A DNA stretch of 64,000 nucleotides from positions 3,811,068-3,875,067 of the forward strand of contig BCHH01000001.1 of the NCBI GenBank assembly GCA_001599595.1. Direction: 5' to 3'. The notes below the pieces were generated by a model, which was not told the DNA's origin, did no database searches, and saw nothing but the letters and a program-made list of their open reading frames with translations. This stretch comes from Beverwykella pulmonaria. Lineage: Eukaryota > Ascomycota > Dothideomycetes > Pleosporales > Melanommataceae. The position numbers and the translations under genes were made by a program. Of the stretch, positions 1-10,077 are shown piece by piece. How positions within the stretch are numbered: position 1 is the first letter of the stretch; each line of letters begins with the position of its first letter.

Positions 1-641
1 CGCTGCCATGACCTTGTGAGCGACTTAGGATTTATATAGGAGTGGGTGACTTCATGCGCAGACGTCATACGGAGATAATTAGAGTGAATTAAGCATGGAT
101 TCAAGGAAGAGCTGGGATCAGATAGTTATGATGTGGCTGAATTCAATGGTAGAACTAGGTGGCGGAGATTTATCATGCTAGAAGAACTGCAACTTCAAGT
201 TAGACGAAGCCGGCTATTCCTAGACATCGTGGAAAACCTTGACGAAGCGTGTCCAGACTAACTTCACGTAGGGCCCTTAGTCAAGAGGCGTAGCTTCTAG
301 GCACACTTTACTCGGTGTTTCGGATGCATGATATGTGCGCCACAAACTAGAAGAGAGTAGGTTTCCTAAAACGCTATTGCTTATAAGATTAGTCCAATCA
401 CTCATTTCACATGTGGAGTTCGCCCCTCATTTCACATGTGGAGTTCGCCCCTCATCAGGCGGGTAGAGCAGAGTGCCGCAAATATAACAGGCGCGCGCGA
501 ATTGGGAATTCCGACTTCGGAATGGGTGATGAGTAAGCTTTATCTTACCACTCGAATTGTATAGTTTCTTGGCGCACAACTTCGGCTGGGTATGGCTCAC
601 TCATCACGATACCATCCACACGGACACTATACGACTTGAAC
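1..641. other. Intergenic, upstream of the rRNA methyltransferase gene
   Basis: I see no convincing coding region here. The stretch holds the 25-bp tandem duplication at 401-450 and presumably the promoter and 5' leader of the gene starting at 642. Short antisense reading frames that overlap the methyltransferase look like shadows of its codons. Confidence 0.5.
401..450. repeat. Perfect 25-bp tandem duplication
   Basis: Positions 401-425 and 426-450 are identical and directly adjacent. Each unit contains the palindromic core CACATGTG, and a further five bases of the unit (CTCAT) follow at 451-455. It lies about 190 bp upstream of the methyltransferase start, so it doubles an E-box-like hexamer (CACATG/CATGTG) in a likely promoter. 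Function is unknown. Confidence 0.9.
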
Positions 642-1715
642 ATGGGCCCACCGCGACCAAGAGGGACTGAGAAGAACAAGAGACCGGCGGTAGATGCAAA
701 GCCCAAAAAGCAGAAGCCAAAGCCAAAGGAAAAGGAGCAGAAGCCAAAAGACCAGGATTTCGTCCCCCTCGAACTCCAGCAGCTCCTTCTAAACATCTTC
801 AAAAATGCCTTCTCGGAGCGCCTGCAAGCGGACATGCAGCCGCTTCTCCAGGAAATCAAAGGTCATCTCTACAACAGAGACTTCTTGGCGGCGTTTGGCA
901 GAGAGGACTATCTAGAAGCGTATGCGGCGCGGTGGAGTCCTTCGCGGGTGTTGGGGTTCTTGCAAGTTTTCATCGATTTGCAGGAGCATTTTTTGCCGGC
1001 CGAGGAAGAGGCGGATGGTGGAAATGGGGCAGGAAAGAAGGTGGCGTGTCTGGGTGGGGGCGGAGGAGCTGAGATCGTGGCGTGGGGAGGGTTTCTCAAC
1101 GCTTTGCACCGCAGCGAAACCGCGTCCCCACAACTCAAACGCTTGGAAGTTGTGGCCATCGACATCGCCCACTGGACATCCGTAATCGAAACCTTGTATG
1201 CGGGCCTTACGTCCGCGCCCCCCATCTCCCAATATGCGTCGGCCGCTGCGCAAGCCGCCAATATTCCACTCGTCGACCCCTCGACCTTCACCGTCACGCC
1301 CCACCAGCTCGACATCTTGAACACGGACTTCTCCATCCTCGGCCCCTTGCTCCATGACGCGAATCTCATCACCATCATGTTCACGCTCAACGAACTCTAC
1401 GCCACATCCCTCTCCCTCACCCAGAAATTCCTTCTCCAGCTCACGGCCTGTGTGCCGCCCGGCGCTCTGCTCTTGGTGGGCGACAGTCCGGGCAGCTACT
1501 CGAGCGTGAGTATGGATGGGTCCGAGAAGAAGTATCCGATGCAGTGGTTGCTTGATCATACGCTATTGAGGCTAGGTCCCAAGGGGGAGGAGAGCAAGTG
1601 GGTTAAGGTGGTACAGGAGGAGAGTAGGTGGTGGAGACGGAGGGAGGAGCTGAGGTATCCGATTGAGTTGGAAAACATGAGGTTCCAGGTGCACCTGTAC
1701 AGGAGAGTGGGCTGA
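642..1715 (+). CDS. BMT6: 25S rRNA (uridine-N3)-methyltransferase, BMT6-like
   Basis: This is an intronless 357-aa protein. The first ATG in frame is at 642; the frame is open a little upstream only through a TTG codon. The N-terminus (about residues 1-40) is very rich in Lys, Pro and Gln, as expected for a nucleolar protein with a basic tail. A SAM-binding loop rich in glycine (CLGGGGGAE) follows at about residue 135. The overall pattern, including the segment around RWSPSRVL, fits the fungal Rossmann-fold family that contains yeast Bmt6, which methylates N3 of a uridine in 25S rRNA during 60S subunit biogenesis. Family placement is from recognition, not a search. Bmt5 is the related alternative. 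Nothing appears broken. Confidence 0.75.
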   Translation: MGPPRPRGTEKNKRPAVDAKPKKQKPKPKEKEQKPKDQDFVPLELQQLLLNIFKNAFSERLQADMQPLLQEIKGHLYNRDFLAAFGREDYLEAYAARWSPSRVLGFLQVFIDLQEHFLPAEEEADGGNGAGKKVACLGGGGGAEIVAWGGFLNALHRSETASPQLKRLEVVAIDIAHWTSVIETLYAGLTSAPPISQYASAAAQAANIPLVDPSTFTVTPHQLDILNTDFSILGPLLHDANLITIMFTLNELYATSLSLTQKFLLQLTACVPPGALLLVGDSPGSYSSVSMDGSEKKYPMQWLLDHTLLRLGPKGEESKWVKVVQEESRWWRRREELRYPIELENMRFQVHLYRRVG

Positions 1716-1822
1716 TGGGGCTCCATTGTGGTGGTGAAGGAAGCAGCTGTATGGATAAGAAGAGTTGGCCTACCTCGACGACTGCTATACTCGGTGAAGG
1801 ACAGGACTCAAAATCAGTAATA

Positions 1823-2005
1823 CAGTCGACCCTCGTTAGTGCGATCTTGATGATATTGCGCTAGCAGTAGAATTAGGCTTAATAGTTTCTATATTAAGCC
1901 TAGAAGTGTCTGTATCAAGCCTAATACCTTCTAAACTAAGCCTAGTACCTCGATATTGCAATACTGCGATACAAAAAATTGTATCGCGCTAACGAGAGTC
2001 GACTG
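1823..2005. mobile_element. Pogo/Fot1-type MITE, 183 bp
   Basis: The two ends form inverted repeats of about 23 bp, starting CAGTCGACCCTCG on the left (1823) and, on the complementary strand, CAGTCGACTCTCG on the right (2005); they differ at two positions. A TA dinucleotide flanks each end (1821-1822 and 2006-2007). CAGT ends plus TA duplication are typical of fungal pogo/Fot1 elements of the Tc1-mariner superfamily. There is no transposase frame, so this is a non-autonomous miniature element. The interior has several copies of a TAAGCCTA/TAGGCTTA motif that could pair with each other. It lies 3' of the methyltransferase gene. Confidence 0.8.
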
Positions 2006-2521
2006 TACTCCCTGTTCGCTCAAAGGCAGGCTGGATCCAGACGTTAGCGCCCTTTTCCAACACGAGCCCTACCCGTTCCATCCACCACGACCCCCATTTA
2101 GCAACTGGTCTCCTTATTTCGCACCCTGTTCAACCCAAAAACGCGGCAACAAATTTCACGCACGCAATGCATCGTCGCGTTTGGCCAGTGCCAAAATGAC
2201 GTTGCAGCCACAATGGTAACACGCGCTTACGCGTGAAGCCAATCAGCGGCACCCGTAGGGCTACACGCATAATCAGCCCTACGCCACCACGCTGCAAAAC
2301 ATCTAGTTCACGAACGACCAAGGAACTTTACACAAACCAAAGTTCGTGTTCAGCCCTCCACGACAAAACCGAAGCGGGCCGGTGACGTGCGTTCGTTTTC
2401 TCATGGGTGTCTGCATTTTCTTCTGCTTATTGATTCCCTGAATGACTTCGTGACGTTCGCCACTCCTCAACTCTCTACAATTACTCCACTTCATTCCAAT
2501 ATCAAGAACTGGGCTTTCATA

Positions 2522-3171
2522 ATGGTGGCTATGTCACCACCTTCCTCGAAACGTCTTGCTATTCCAAAAAACACAGCCGTGAATCACGCTTTCCGACGCG
2601 CCATTCAACAACGAGACATTTCAAGACCAATTGCCTCAATCAAGACCACACAGAGAGCCATCCCATCTTCCACTTTATCGACCAATGTTCGTTAATTGCC
2701 ACAGTCAAACATGTCACATTACTTATATCTTCCCAGCTTTCCGTCACACCTCACAAACTCGGCACATCGACAATTTCCAGAGCCTCAACGCCCACGGCTT
2801 CGACCCGTACACCCAGCGCTCGGACTCCTGCAACGACGCCTACGTCTAGATCCCCGCCACGGAATTCATCTTCCGACGGTGGGTTTTCAGCCATGGCACT
2901 GGGAGGTATCCTTGCCGCCATCGCCTTTCTCCTTGTCGCAGTTTTCGTGCTGGGTTTCTTGCTAAGGAGGCATAAGAGGAAAGCATATCGGAAGATGATT
3001 GAAGAGTCTACGAGCAGTAAATTCAAGAAGAAAGTGGAGAGTGGTACGGAGATCGTGGTAACACAGAGGGTTGAGAGTAGGGAATCAGTGGTGAGGGGGA
3101 AAGAGGAGGGGGTTTGGGAGAGTAAGGTTAGATTTGAGGTAGAGGCGGAGAGGAGATGGATTGGGGCGTGA
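2522..3171 (+). CDS. Predicted Ser/Thr-rich single-pass membrane protein
   Basis: Proposed model: exon 1 2522-2686, a 50-nt intron 2687-2736 (GTTCGT..CCCAG), exon 2 2737-3171, giving 199 aa. Phase is conserved across the intron, and exon 2 is open but lacks an upstream ATG, which is why an intron is needed. The first 105 residues or so are Ser/Thr/Pro/Arg-rich. One strong hydrophobic segment follows (LAAIAFLLVAVFVLGFLL), then a basic stop-transfer cluster (RRHKRKAYRK) and a charged cytoplasmic tail. No signal peptide is obvious. I recognise no family. The layout resembles small fungal wall-sensor or stalk proteins, but that is only an analogy. The 5' splice site is weak, so the start is uncertain. 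Confidence 0.45.
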
Positions 3172-4587
3172 GTGTGTTTGGAAATGGTGAGGTATGCAAC
3201 CGAGATCATCCAGACATGCACCAATTCACTTCTGGATGCAGGCTAAGTAACCACAGCTTCTAGATTTCACGCCACATAATATCCAACGTTACTATGATCA
3301 TGTATAGAAATGCCGACACGTTCCATTCTTCGTCCCAGCCCAGCATTCCTCCATTCGTCTATTTGCAACGCTCAACTTCCACACTACCTATTACAAAGCC
3401 CCTAGCGTAGCCAGCCCCCCGCCTGCACAACCGGCGCCATACCCCCGATCCCATGAAAATGAACGAAAGGGGAAATACGCCCGCGAAAAGCTCTGACATA
3501 GTGGCAGGCTGAAGAATAGTGAGTGTTGGGAAATAGACATGGGGTAGTTATACTATGGGGGATTGTTGAATGTGAAAGAGGTGCCTAGAGGTGCTGATGC
3601 ATTGTGTGTTGGCGTCGGCTGATGTTGGATAGGAGATATCAATGATGGAGGTTTGAAAGAGGGTTGGAGGGGGAGGAAAAGCCGCGAATGTAGTTGAAGA
3701 AGAAATGGTAGTATGTGGTATCCTTACTGCGTTTCCTCACAGATCCGATGTCGGCGTGCTTGGTTTGCCGAATCGTCTTTGAGATGAGATTCCCGCTTTG
3801 CCCTACGACAACCAAAAGTGCCAAGTCCGGTTTGAACGAAAGAAAGACTCCGATGCAAATTACAACCACCAGGACCACCATGCAACGAGTCACGCTGAAT
3901 TCTGTACACGATTCAAACAGAGTAGATGTCCGATAAACTGCCAATTGCCAAGAGCGTGCATGGTCAAGCGTTTCGCCATGAATCTTCGAATGGGGACTGA
4001 GGATTAGTTGCTTACAAGAGGGTGATTATTTTGATCATGAAGAGTCGGCCGATTACCCAGTCTCATGATGGTCGCCAAGCAATGCTTCACGGTCAGTGCT
4101 GACCGTGGCTGTGAGGGACGTTGGCTCCACGATGAAACAAGCGTGTGAGTAAGACGGAGAGAAAACAGCAAGCTAAGTGAACAGCCACAGCAAAGACCGT
4201 ACAGTATTGGCGCACGGGTACGAGAGCTCTGCAGGGGGCCGTATGCAACGCCACATCATTCGTACGACACAGTTTTGCTCCGAGCAGTAGACACAACCTT
4301 CTACGAAGAAACAATGATCGTGGATACACTGTCTACATGTACTCCTGAAGAATCGTTCTGCAGACTGGTTTTCTACCTAGTGAGGTACGTTGTAGGCCCC
4401 CAAATGAGTTTTGTTTCAAAACATGTTTCGTTCCTCGGACTTGATCCACTCGAATCAGAAAGCTCCGACTGGTCGCCTTTCTGACTATATCGTTCGTTGT
4501 TCAGCGTGAGCGGAGATCCAAGCACAGCTTTTCGTGAGATTGGACGGGGCTGGAGAAGGATGGCTCATTGCTCGTCAGGAAAGGTCA
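3172..4587. other. Intergenic, no supported gene
   Basis: Small frames occur on both strands. One on the minus strand around 3640-3880 has a hydrophobic stretch (VVLVVVICIGVFL), but only a TTG or an internal ATG could start it, and nothing else supports it. I see no tRNA or repeat family here. Confidence 0.4.
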
Positions 4588-4594
4588 TATAAAA
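4588..4594 (+). promoter_or_regulatory. TATA box of the HExxH protein gene
   Basis: TATAAAA lies 74 bp upstream of the ATG at 4668, a normal fungal spacing. This supports the ATG at 4668, where a signal peptide begins directly, over the ATG at 4617. Confidence 0.6.
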
Positions 4595-4667
4595 GATATA
4601 GGCCCGAGAACATGTCTTGACGCATCACTTCCACAGCTTGTTGCTTTTTTATTACGTGTTCTTCATC

Positions 4668-5558
4668 ATGTCTTCACTCACCCGTTTGGTACTCCTCGCA
4701 TCCCTCTTCTCCCCAGCCATCTTCGGCCAAGACACCAAAACCGCCTTCCTCGAAGACTTCGCCGTCCTCGACGAACGAGCTGAACATAAACCCCCTTTCG
4801 CCGCTAGCACAGTAACAAAATGGGGCAATAGCTCCTACCCATCCTTCTGCTATGACACAGCCAACGCTGCAAAAGCCGACGACGACCCACGCGTTAATTG
4901 TGCAATCCCAAACCTCGAAGTCTTCGACGTAGCGTACGCGGACTGCCCCGACAAACCATGGACAGTGTGCCGGTGTACAGATGCGCAATTGAGCGTGGAG
5001 CAGATGGTGAATGCATTCGGACGGGTGCCTCCTGGCGTACGGAGCCACGTCGTGCACATCATGATCGTCGACGGGAGTCTGCCTGACGGATCGATATCGA
5101 AGTCTGGAGGATCCAACAACGACCGGTTCGTGATTCGAGGACCCATCGACGACGCAGCCTTCGCGCACGAAGCCTTCCACAGCGTCGACGCTGGGTTCTC
5201 TGGGAGCGAAAACTTCACCGCTGCGCACGAAATCGACTCCTGCGTGCCAGACAACTACGCGAATGCGAGCCCCGCAGAGGACTTTGCGCAGCTGGGTGTT
5301 TGGCTCGACTACGAGACCAATGGAATCCCGATTAGCGATTATGTCGGCCCTCATAGGGATCAGAGCTGTATGGTCGCGCAGCTTACGCTTGTGCGGAAGT
5401 ATACACATCAATGGATGGATCTGCGCGAGAGCAAGTGCTTTGAGAGGAAACCAAATGATGAGCTTGTTACGCCGTCGGAGAATGTTGGGGCGATGGATGT
5501 GGAGTCTGAGAAGGGTCCTGCGCCGCCAATTAAGTTTGCGTTCGATGATAAGTGGTAG
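4668..5558 (+). CDS. Secreted HExxH zinc-peptidase-like protein (conidiation-specific CON-13-like)
   Basis: Intronless, 296 aa. Residues 1-20 form a clean signal peptide (LVLLASLFSPAIFG, then Gln). The mature protein has the zinc-binding motif HEAFH at residues 167-171. It is followed about 35 residues later by PAEDFAQ, whose Glu sits where a gluzincin third ligand would be. Several Cys residues suggest disulfides, and NxS/T sites occur. The arrangement resembles a fungal secreted family annotated as conidiation-specific protein 13. Proteolytic activity is inferred from the motif only. The C-terminal 40 residues are acidic and Pro-rich. The neighbour ending at 5909 is convergent, 350 bp away. 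Confidence 0.6.
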   Translation: MSSLTRLVLLASLFSPAIFGQDTKTAFLEDFAVLDERAEHKPPFAASTVTKWGNSSYPSFCYDTANAAKADDDPRVNCAIPNLEVFDVAYADCPDKPWTVCRCTDAQLSVEQMVNAFGRVPPGVRSHVVHIMIVDGSLPDGSISKSGGSNNDRFVIRGPIDDAAFAHEAFHSVDAGFSGSENFTAAHEIDSCVPDNYANASPAEDFAQLGVWLDYETNGIPISDYVGPHRDQSCMVAQLTLVRKYTHQWMDLRESKCFERKPNDELVTPSENVGAMDVESEKGPAPPIKFAFDDKW

Positions 5559-5908
5559 TCTGTTGTTGATCAAGATCACCTTGGGAGCTGTAAGATTGAG
5601 ATTTCTGTATATACCCTTTGAATTTACATTGGTGAAGCTTGCATTCTACAAGGCTAACTAGTGTGAGGCTCCGTGAAAGTGATTCTGTGATGGATCAAAG
5701 CGAATCTGCCAAGCCTTTCGAAGCAATGCCCCCGGGCCTTTCAATATAGCACATGCTCAACTGTTCAACGTGAATCCGACCTATCGTTGACATGAATGCC
5801 GCTCATCTGAGTGTTTTCACGCATATAGGCGTTATAAGTCTTCAAATTACGGCAGCATGCATTCCCCTATCAAGAGTTCGTTCACTATCGAGGCCAGCAG
5901 TCTCGGGA

Positions 5909-6763
5909 TCATAAAACCATCCCCAATCCCACACCAAGCAAACCCAACATTCCCCTCCCAGGTCGCCCTCCCACCATGCCCTCCCCTTTACTCATCGTCG
6001 TGGTTACAGCTGCATTCACAGTCACACTGCCCGCTCTTACTCCCGAACTCGTAGGTCCTGAAGTGAGCGTTGGCGTTGGTGTGGGAGAAGGCGCGAGCGT
6101 CTCCGACACACATCCCGGATCATTAAAGCCATGGCAAAGCGGGTACGTGAGGCCGCAGACGGAGCCAGGAGGACAGTACCAGTCATCTTCCGCTGAGACA
6201 CACTGGACGGAAGGTTTGGGGTTCAATGCGGCTGCCGTGCAGGCTGGTTTGGACTGCTCTTAAAATTAGATTTGGAAAATCGAATGAGTCCAATTGAGCG
6301 TTCAGCCAGACAGCCCCGTCTTCATGCTGCAATTTCCAAAAAGATAGACTTACATAGCTCGCCACACTAGCACCACAATTCTCCTTATCCCCAAGCGGAC
6401 AGCAACCCTCATTCTCACTCCCCACGTTCTAAAGGCGAGGGTTCCAGGTTAGTATAATTCTTTACAGTAAGTAGATACTACATCAGTGCCATGTGCAAAG
6501 TGGCAAGACAACACCTAGGTAGTGCCACACCTACTTTGCAACATTTGCACCTTGGGCGAACGTACCACACACCACGCCGTAATAGGACAACAGCCCCCGG
6601 CACAGCACGCCGCACCGCCGGAGCAACAACCGGGTTGGTTTGGACAAGTCGCCTGTCCAAACGCGATGCCACCGCTGCAGTCGGAAACTGGAAACGGGTT
6701 GACAAATTGAGATGTCGTTATGACAGGAAGAAGGGTAAGAATGAGGCCCACGCTTGGTAGCAT
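5909..6763 (-). CDS. Secreted cysteine-rich, probably GPI-anchored protein
   Basis: Three exons on the minus strand: 6763-6566, 6428-6354 and 6253-5909, giving about 205 aa. Intron 1 (6565-6429) starts GTACGT and has a perfect TACTAAC branch site. Intron 2 (6353-6254) starts GTAAGT. Phases agree. Residues 1-18 are a signal peptide. Exon 1 is a run of closely spaced Cys, many paired as CC (GCCSGGAACCAGGCCP). I count about 18 Cys in all. The C-terminal 60 residues are Thr/Pro-rich and end in a hydrophobic tail (MLGLLGVGLGMVL) typical of a GPI-attachment signal. No enzyme domain is visible. A wall or surface role is inferred from layout alone. Confidence 0.65.
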
Positions 6764-7271
6764 GGTGTCTGTGTGAGTCGCTTAGGGTTTGTGATAATCT
6801 TGCAACTGAGAAGAGGAGCTGTTGAAGAGAATGTGAAATGAACGGGAAGATAAAACCAATGTAGAAACAAGGCTGTCTCGCCTTCTTCAGTTCATGAGTG
6901 AACCTCGAGCGGCTTTGCGATATTCGCTTCCCCATGTACAAATTGCAAGCCATGAATAAATAAAATTTCAGCTCGAGGACCCTGAACAGAAGTGATCGAC
7001 AATATGATTCCGTTTTGGGCAATGGTTCTGGATCCACGTGGAACGCGAGAGACGGGAAGCCACAAACTCGGAGGCTGCAGGAACTGGTCGGTTGGGGCCT
7101 GAACTGCACCACAAGGCTGACATGCGTAGCCCGACGTTAAAATAGAAAGCGTTCTCAAGCAATGGGTATCAAAGTTGCTATCTTTCGTAGGTAGAGATAG
7201 TGGTACCAGAAAAGCCACACGCAGTGGCCAAACCCCGGGTATCATCCGTATCCATCTCCCATCATAGGTGT

Positions 7272-9458
7272 CTAAGGTAAGAGCTTCTTCTCAGGCTCAG
7301 CTCTCGCCCTGTAGTAAGCCAACCCAATCGGGATCAAGCCTGAGTATCCCACATCGCCCTGCGCGTTCTCCAATTTCCGCATAATATTCCCCACAATCTT
7401 CGCAATCCACCTGTCATTCGCCACCGCATTGACGGTGTTGATACCAGCCTTGCGCATCCCATCTTTCACATTGACACCCATATCCTTCCACCCACGATCC
7501 ATTTTGCGCATGAGCCTGTTGAAAGACTTTGGGGATGTTGCACGCATGGTCGAAGTAGTAGACGTAGCAGAATCAGTGGTGTCGCTACTTGCAATGCTAA
7601 TGTTATCAGATGCAGCTGAATCAGCCCTTGCAAGCTCTTGTTCGAACTCGAGGGTTTCTACACGTTTGAGCACCAGTTCTTCGTGGTCACGTTCCATTTC
7701 GATGATTTTCGTCGCCTTGACGAGTGCAGCGACGAAGTTGAGCAGTGCCTGGTCAAAGACAGCGGGTAAGTGCGCATGCGCCGAAATCTTGATATTTGTT
7801 TCATCCTTCTGGAGCTGTTCCAACTCCCTGGTCAACTGGACCGTGTTTGGGGTACCGTCGGCGTCGTTGATCTCCTGTTCGAGATTCATTTCATCCTTTT
7901 CTGTCGGCTTCACTGGAAGGATGTGCTCGTGGTGCGGGAGGAGATATGATGGGATTGACACTGTGGCGTCGGCACCCCCCAGACGGATAACTTGGGTAAG
8001 ATTGGCGGCATCGGGCAGCGCTCGGTAGGCCATGAGATCGCCAACTTGGAGATGTGCTTCGATGTTGTAAGTTGTATTTATGGGAACATGTGCTGTGCAA
8101 TGAACAGCTCCCAGCTCCACGGCAAAGTTGGCGTCGGCAAGCCAGGCAGAGATGCGTGCTTCGAGTCGGCGGATCTCCCCGTCCTGTGTTGGGTAGTGCT
8201 TGAAAAAGTGATGCTGCATCAATGAGACCATCCATTTACCAGAGCCCGCCGTCGTTATGGTCTTGATGGAGATGGGGTGGAAGTAGCTTATCGGACTGAG
8301 CAGCGCTCGGAGGAGGAATGGTAATCGATGGAGGAACCTCTTGACTGCTGGCGAGGAGGAGTTTTGAAGCGTAGAGACACGGATTGACTGTGAAGGAGGA
8401 TGGGGTATCGTTGGCTGGTCATGGATGTGGGTGCAGACGGCTGCGCGTAGATTGCTCTCAGAGTCTAGATTGCTGTCGGCCTCTTCATCTTCTGTGGCTT
8501 TCCGCAAAGTCTCGATTGCAATGTTGATGGTGCTCGTCTCGGAGATGTGACGCAGCTTTCTTTCGTATCTCATACGAGCTTCCTCTTCGTCAGGCGAGAG
8601 CTGTATGATTGAATTCCGGAAAGCTTTTGTGTCCGACAAATCCTCTGGAGACTTACCGTCTGGTAAAGAAGCCCGCATCTCCGCTGAACCGTCGAGGGCG
8701 GCAGAGGCAGCCTTGAGAATAGCCGTATCGCTTGACACTAGATCCTCACCAGGCTTTGCTTTTGGACCCGGCTTAAGAGTGCCAAAGCTCATCTCATATT
8801 CCCCACCTTTTATGTTGCAGTAGACATCGCCGATTTCGATCTTTCGGAGCAGCGAGACGGTGACTTTTTCTGTCTGTATCGCAAGTTCCATATCGTCGGA
8901 TAATTTTATGCCAACTTCGATACCGTGTGCAGTACCAGTGAGAGTCGATAGAGAGAAAGTGAAGCCCCGTATCACGAGTAATCCGTTCACCTCGGTGTCG
9001 ATCTCCAATGCAGGAAGATTGAAGAAGCTGATCGTGTCCTGGATGAAGTGCAGATCGCGAAGCAAGGATCTGAAAGCCCGACGAGCAAGCATGGCCGCCA
9101 TATCGAACTGGAAGAGGCACGATAGAAGAATGGTGATATAACATAAGAAGGCAAACACCCAGTAAAGTAGCCAAGACGTGGCAGCCACGACATATACGAG
9201 ATTCAGAGTGGTGAAGATGGTCCATAGAGGGATGTAGGGTAAGATGCGGTACCCTTTCGACTGACCAAGCAGGATGGAGTATACAAGCAACGGGGCGCCT
9301 GAGACAACCCATCGCAATGGCCAGCTGAATATGGCTATACTGGCAAATGTGCATGCGGCAAAGACATTGGGCGTGAACGAGCCAGTTGCGGTTAGAGGCA
9401 AAGCTTTGGCCACAGGTTTGCGGTGAGAGGCCTGGAATTTGGCGTCGGCAGCTCCCAT
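7272..9458 (-). CDS. Conserved fungal-type membrane protein of unknown function, 728 aa
   Basis: Intronless frame starting at an ATG (9458). Hydrophobic segments lie near residues 30-65 and 75-120, so the N-terminus has probably two to four membrane helices or hairpins. The rest looks soluble. It has beta-rich stretches (ALEIDTEVNGLLVIRGFTFS and following), an acidic region near residues 270-330, and a charged helix (KIIEMERDHEELVLKRVE) near residue 590. A Ser/Thr-rich stretch follows, then a basic C-terminus (FNRLMRKMDRGWKDMG). The membrane anchor followed by repeating beta segments loosely recalls lipid-transfer bridge proteins such as Csf1 or Mdm31, but I cannot assign it. The codons look normal and there are no stops. 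Confidence 0.7.
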   Translation of the reverse strand: MGAADAKFQASHRKPVAKALPLTATGSFTPNVFAACTFASIAIFSWPLRWVVSGAPLLVYSILLGQSKGYRILPYIPLWTIFTTLNLVYVVAATSWLLYWVFAFLCYITILLSCLFQFDMAAMLARRAFRSLLRDLHFIQDTISFFNLPALEIDTEVNGLLVIRGFTFSLSTLTGTAHGIEVGIKLSDDMELAIQTEKVTVSLLRKIEIGDVYCNIKGGEYEMSFGTLKPGPKAKPGEDLVSSDTAILKAASAALDGSAEMRASLPDGKSPEDLSDTKAFRNSIIQLSPDEEEARMRYERKLRHISETSTINIAIETLRKATEDEEADSNLDSESNLRAAVCTHIHDQPTIPHPPSQSIRVSTLQNSSSPAVKRFLHRLPFLLRALLSPISYFHPISIKTITTAGSGKWMVSLMQHHFFKHYPTQDGEIRRLEARISAWLADANFAVELGAVHCTAHVPINTTYNIEAHLQVGDLMAYRALPDAANLTQVIRLGGADATVSIPSYLLPHHEHILPVKPTEKDEMNLEQEINDADGTPNTVQLTRELEQLQKDETNIKISAHAHLPAVFDQALLNFVAALVKATKIIEMERDHEELVLKRVETLEFEQELARADSAASDNISIASSDTTDSATSTTSTMRATSPKSFNRLMRKMDRGWKDMGVNVKDGMRKAGINTVNAVANDRWIAKIVGNIMRKLENAQGDVGYSGLIPIGLAYYRARAEPEKKLLP

Positions 9459-9920
9459 CGTAACTGTGTGGAAGGCAGCTATAGTGGCGCGAAGTCGCTT
9501 TCTCGTTGCAGACCAACGTAAATCTATGAGAAGGTTAGATATGTTGGCACAGCTTTACGCTATAATTGGAGGACTGATTCCATACCTACCGCAAAATTAA
9601 ATGCTAATGGGAAAGGAGACTCGAGTAGTTACTGTAGCGCGGAGGACATGGTTGATGTTTATACCTGCTGTTTGAGGTCGTGATGTGGCGCTAGATCGTG
9701 GCGTCCAACTTCTGTGCGTAGTGGTTCTTTTTCTAACCTCTTAGGTTTGTCCTGGAGATTTTGATGTGGGTCACAGCTACTTGTTGTGTGTATCACCATT
9801 CCAACGCAACTTTGAGTTAGAAGGCAGCTGGCAGAGGGTTCGTTGGCGGCATCATTTCCGTAATTACCAGTGATGACGTACCCCAAAAAAGCTCTCCTTA
9901 AGCGAGAATATGGCCACGAA
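9459..9920. other. Intergenic, upstream of the 728-aa gene, up to the MULE insertion site
   Basis: No supported gene. It holds the presumed promoter of the minus-strand 728-aa gene. It ends at the 9-bp target sequence into which the MULE inserted. Confidence 0.5.
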
Positions 9921-9929
9921 GGCGGAATT
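9921..9929 (+). repeat. Left 9-bp target-site duplication of the MULE
   Basis: GGCGGAATT here is repeated in direct orientation at 14863-14871, immediately outside the two inverted termini. Neighbouring bases beyond the 9-mer differ (GAA versus CTC before it), so the duplication is exactly 9 bp. That is the usual size for the Mutator superfamily. Confidence 0.9.
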
Positions 9930-9972
9930 GAGACTACAGCTCAGCTGACCCACACTAGAGCGTCGCTTAATT
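9930..9972 (+). repeat. Left terminal inverted repeat of the MULE
   Basis: This end starts GAGACTACAGCTCAGCTG. It matches the reverse complement of 14820-14862 with differences only at positions 4, 5, 33 and 39, and an uninterrupted match of 27 bases from position 6 to 32. It contains CAGCTG-type palindromes. The accessory gene ATG lies 148 bp inside this end. Confidence 0.9.
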
Positions 9973-10077
9973 TAGCGTCGCACGGACCTACCCACAATAA
10001 CTGAGATGACTCCTCCACTTTCTCGCCTTCTCACCTTCTCTATCAACTCTTCAACTCACCTCCAATTATATCACAAC

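Noticed and set aside
4617..4667. Upstream ATG for the HExxH protein
   Set aside because: It would bury the signal peptide behind 17 extra hydrophobic residues; the TATA spacing and the signal peptide favour 4668.
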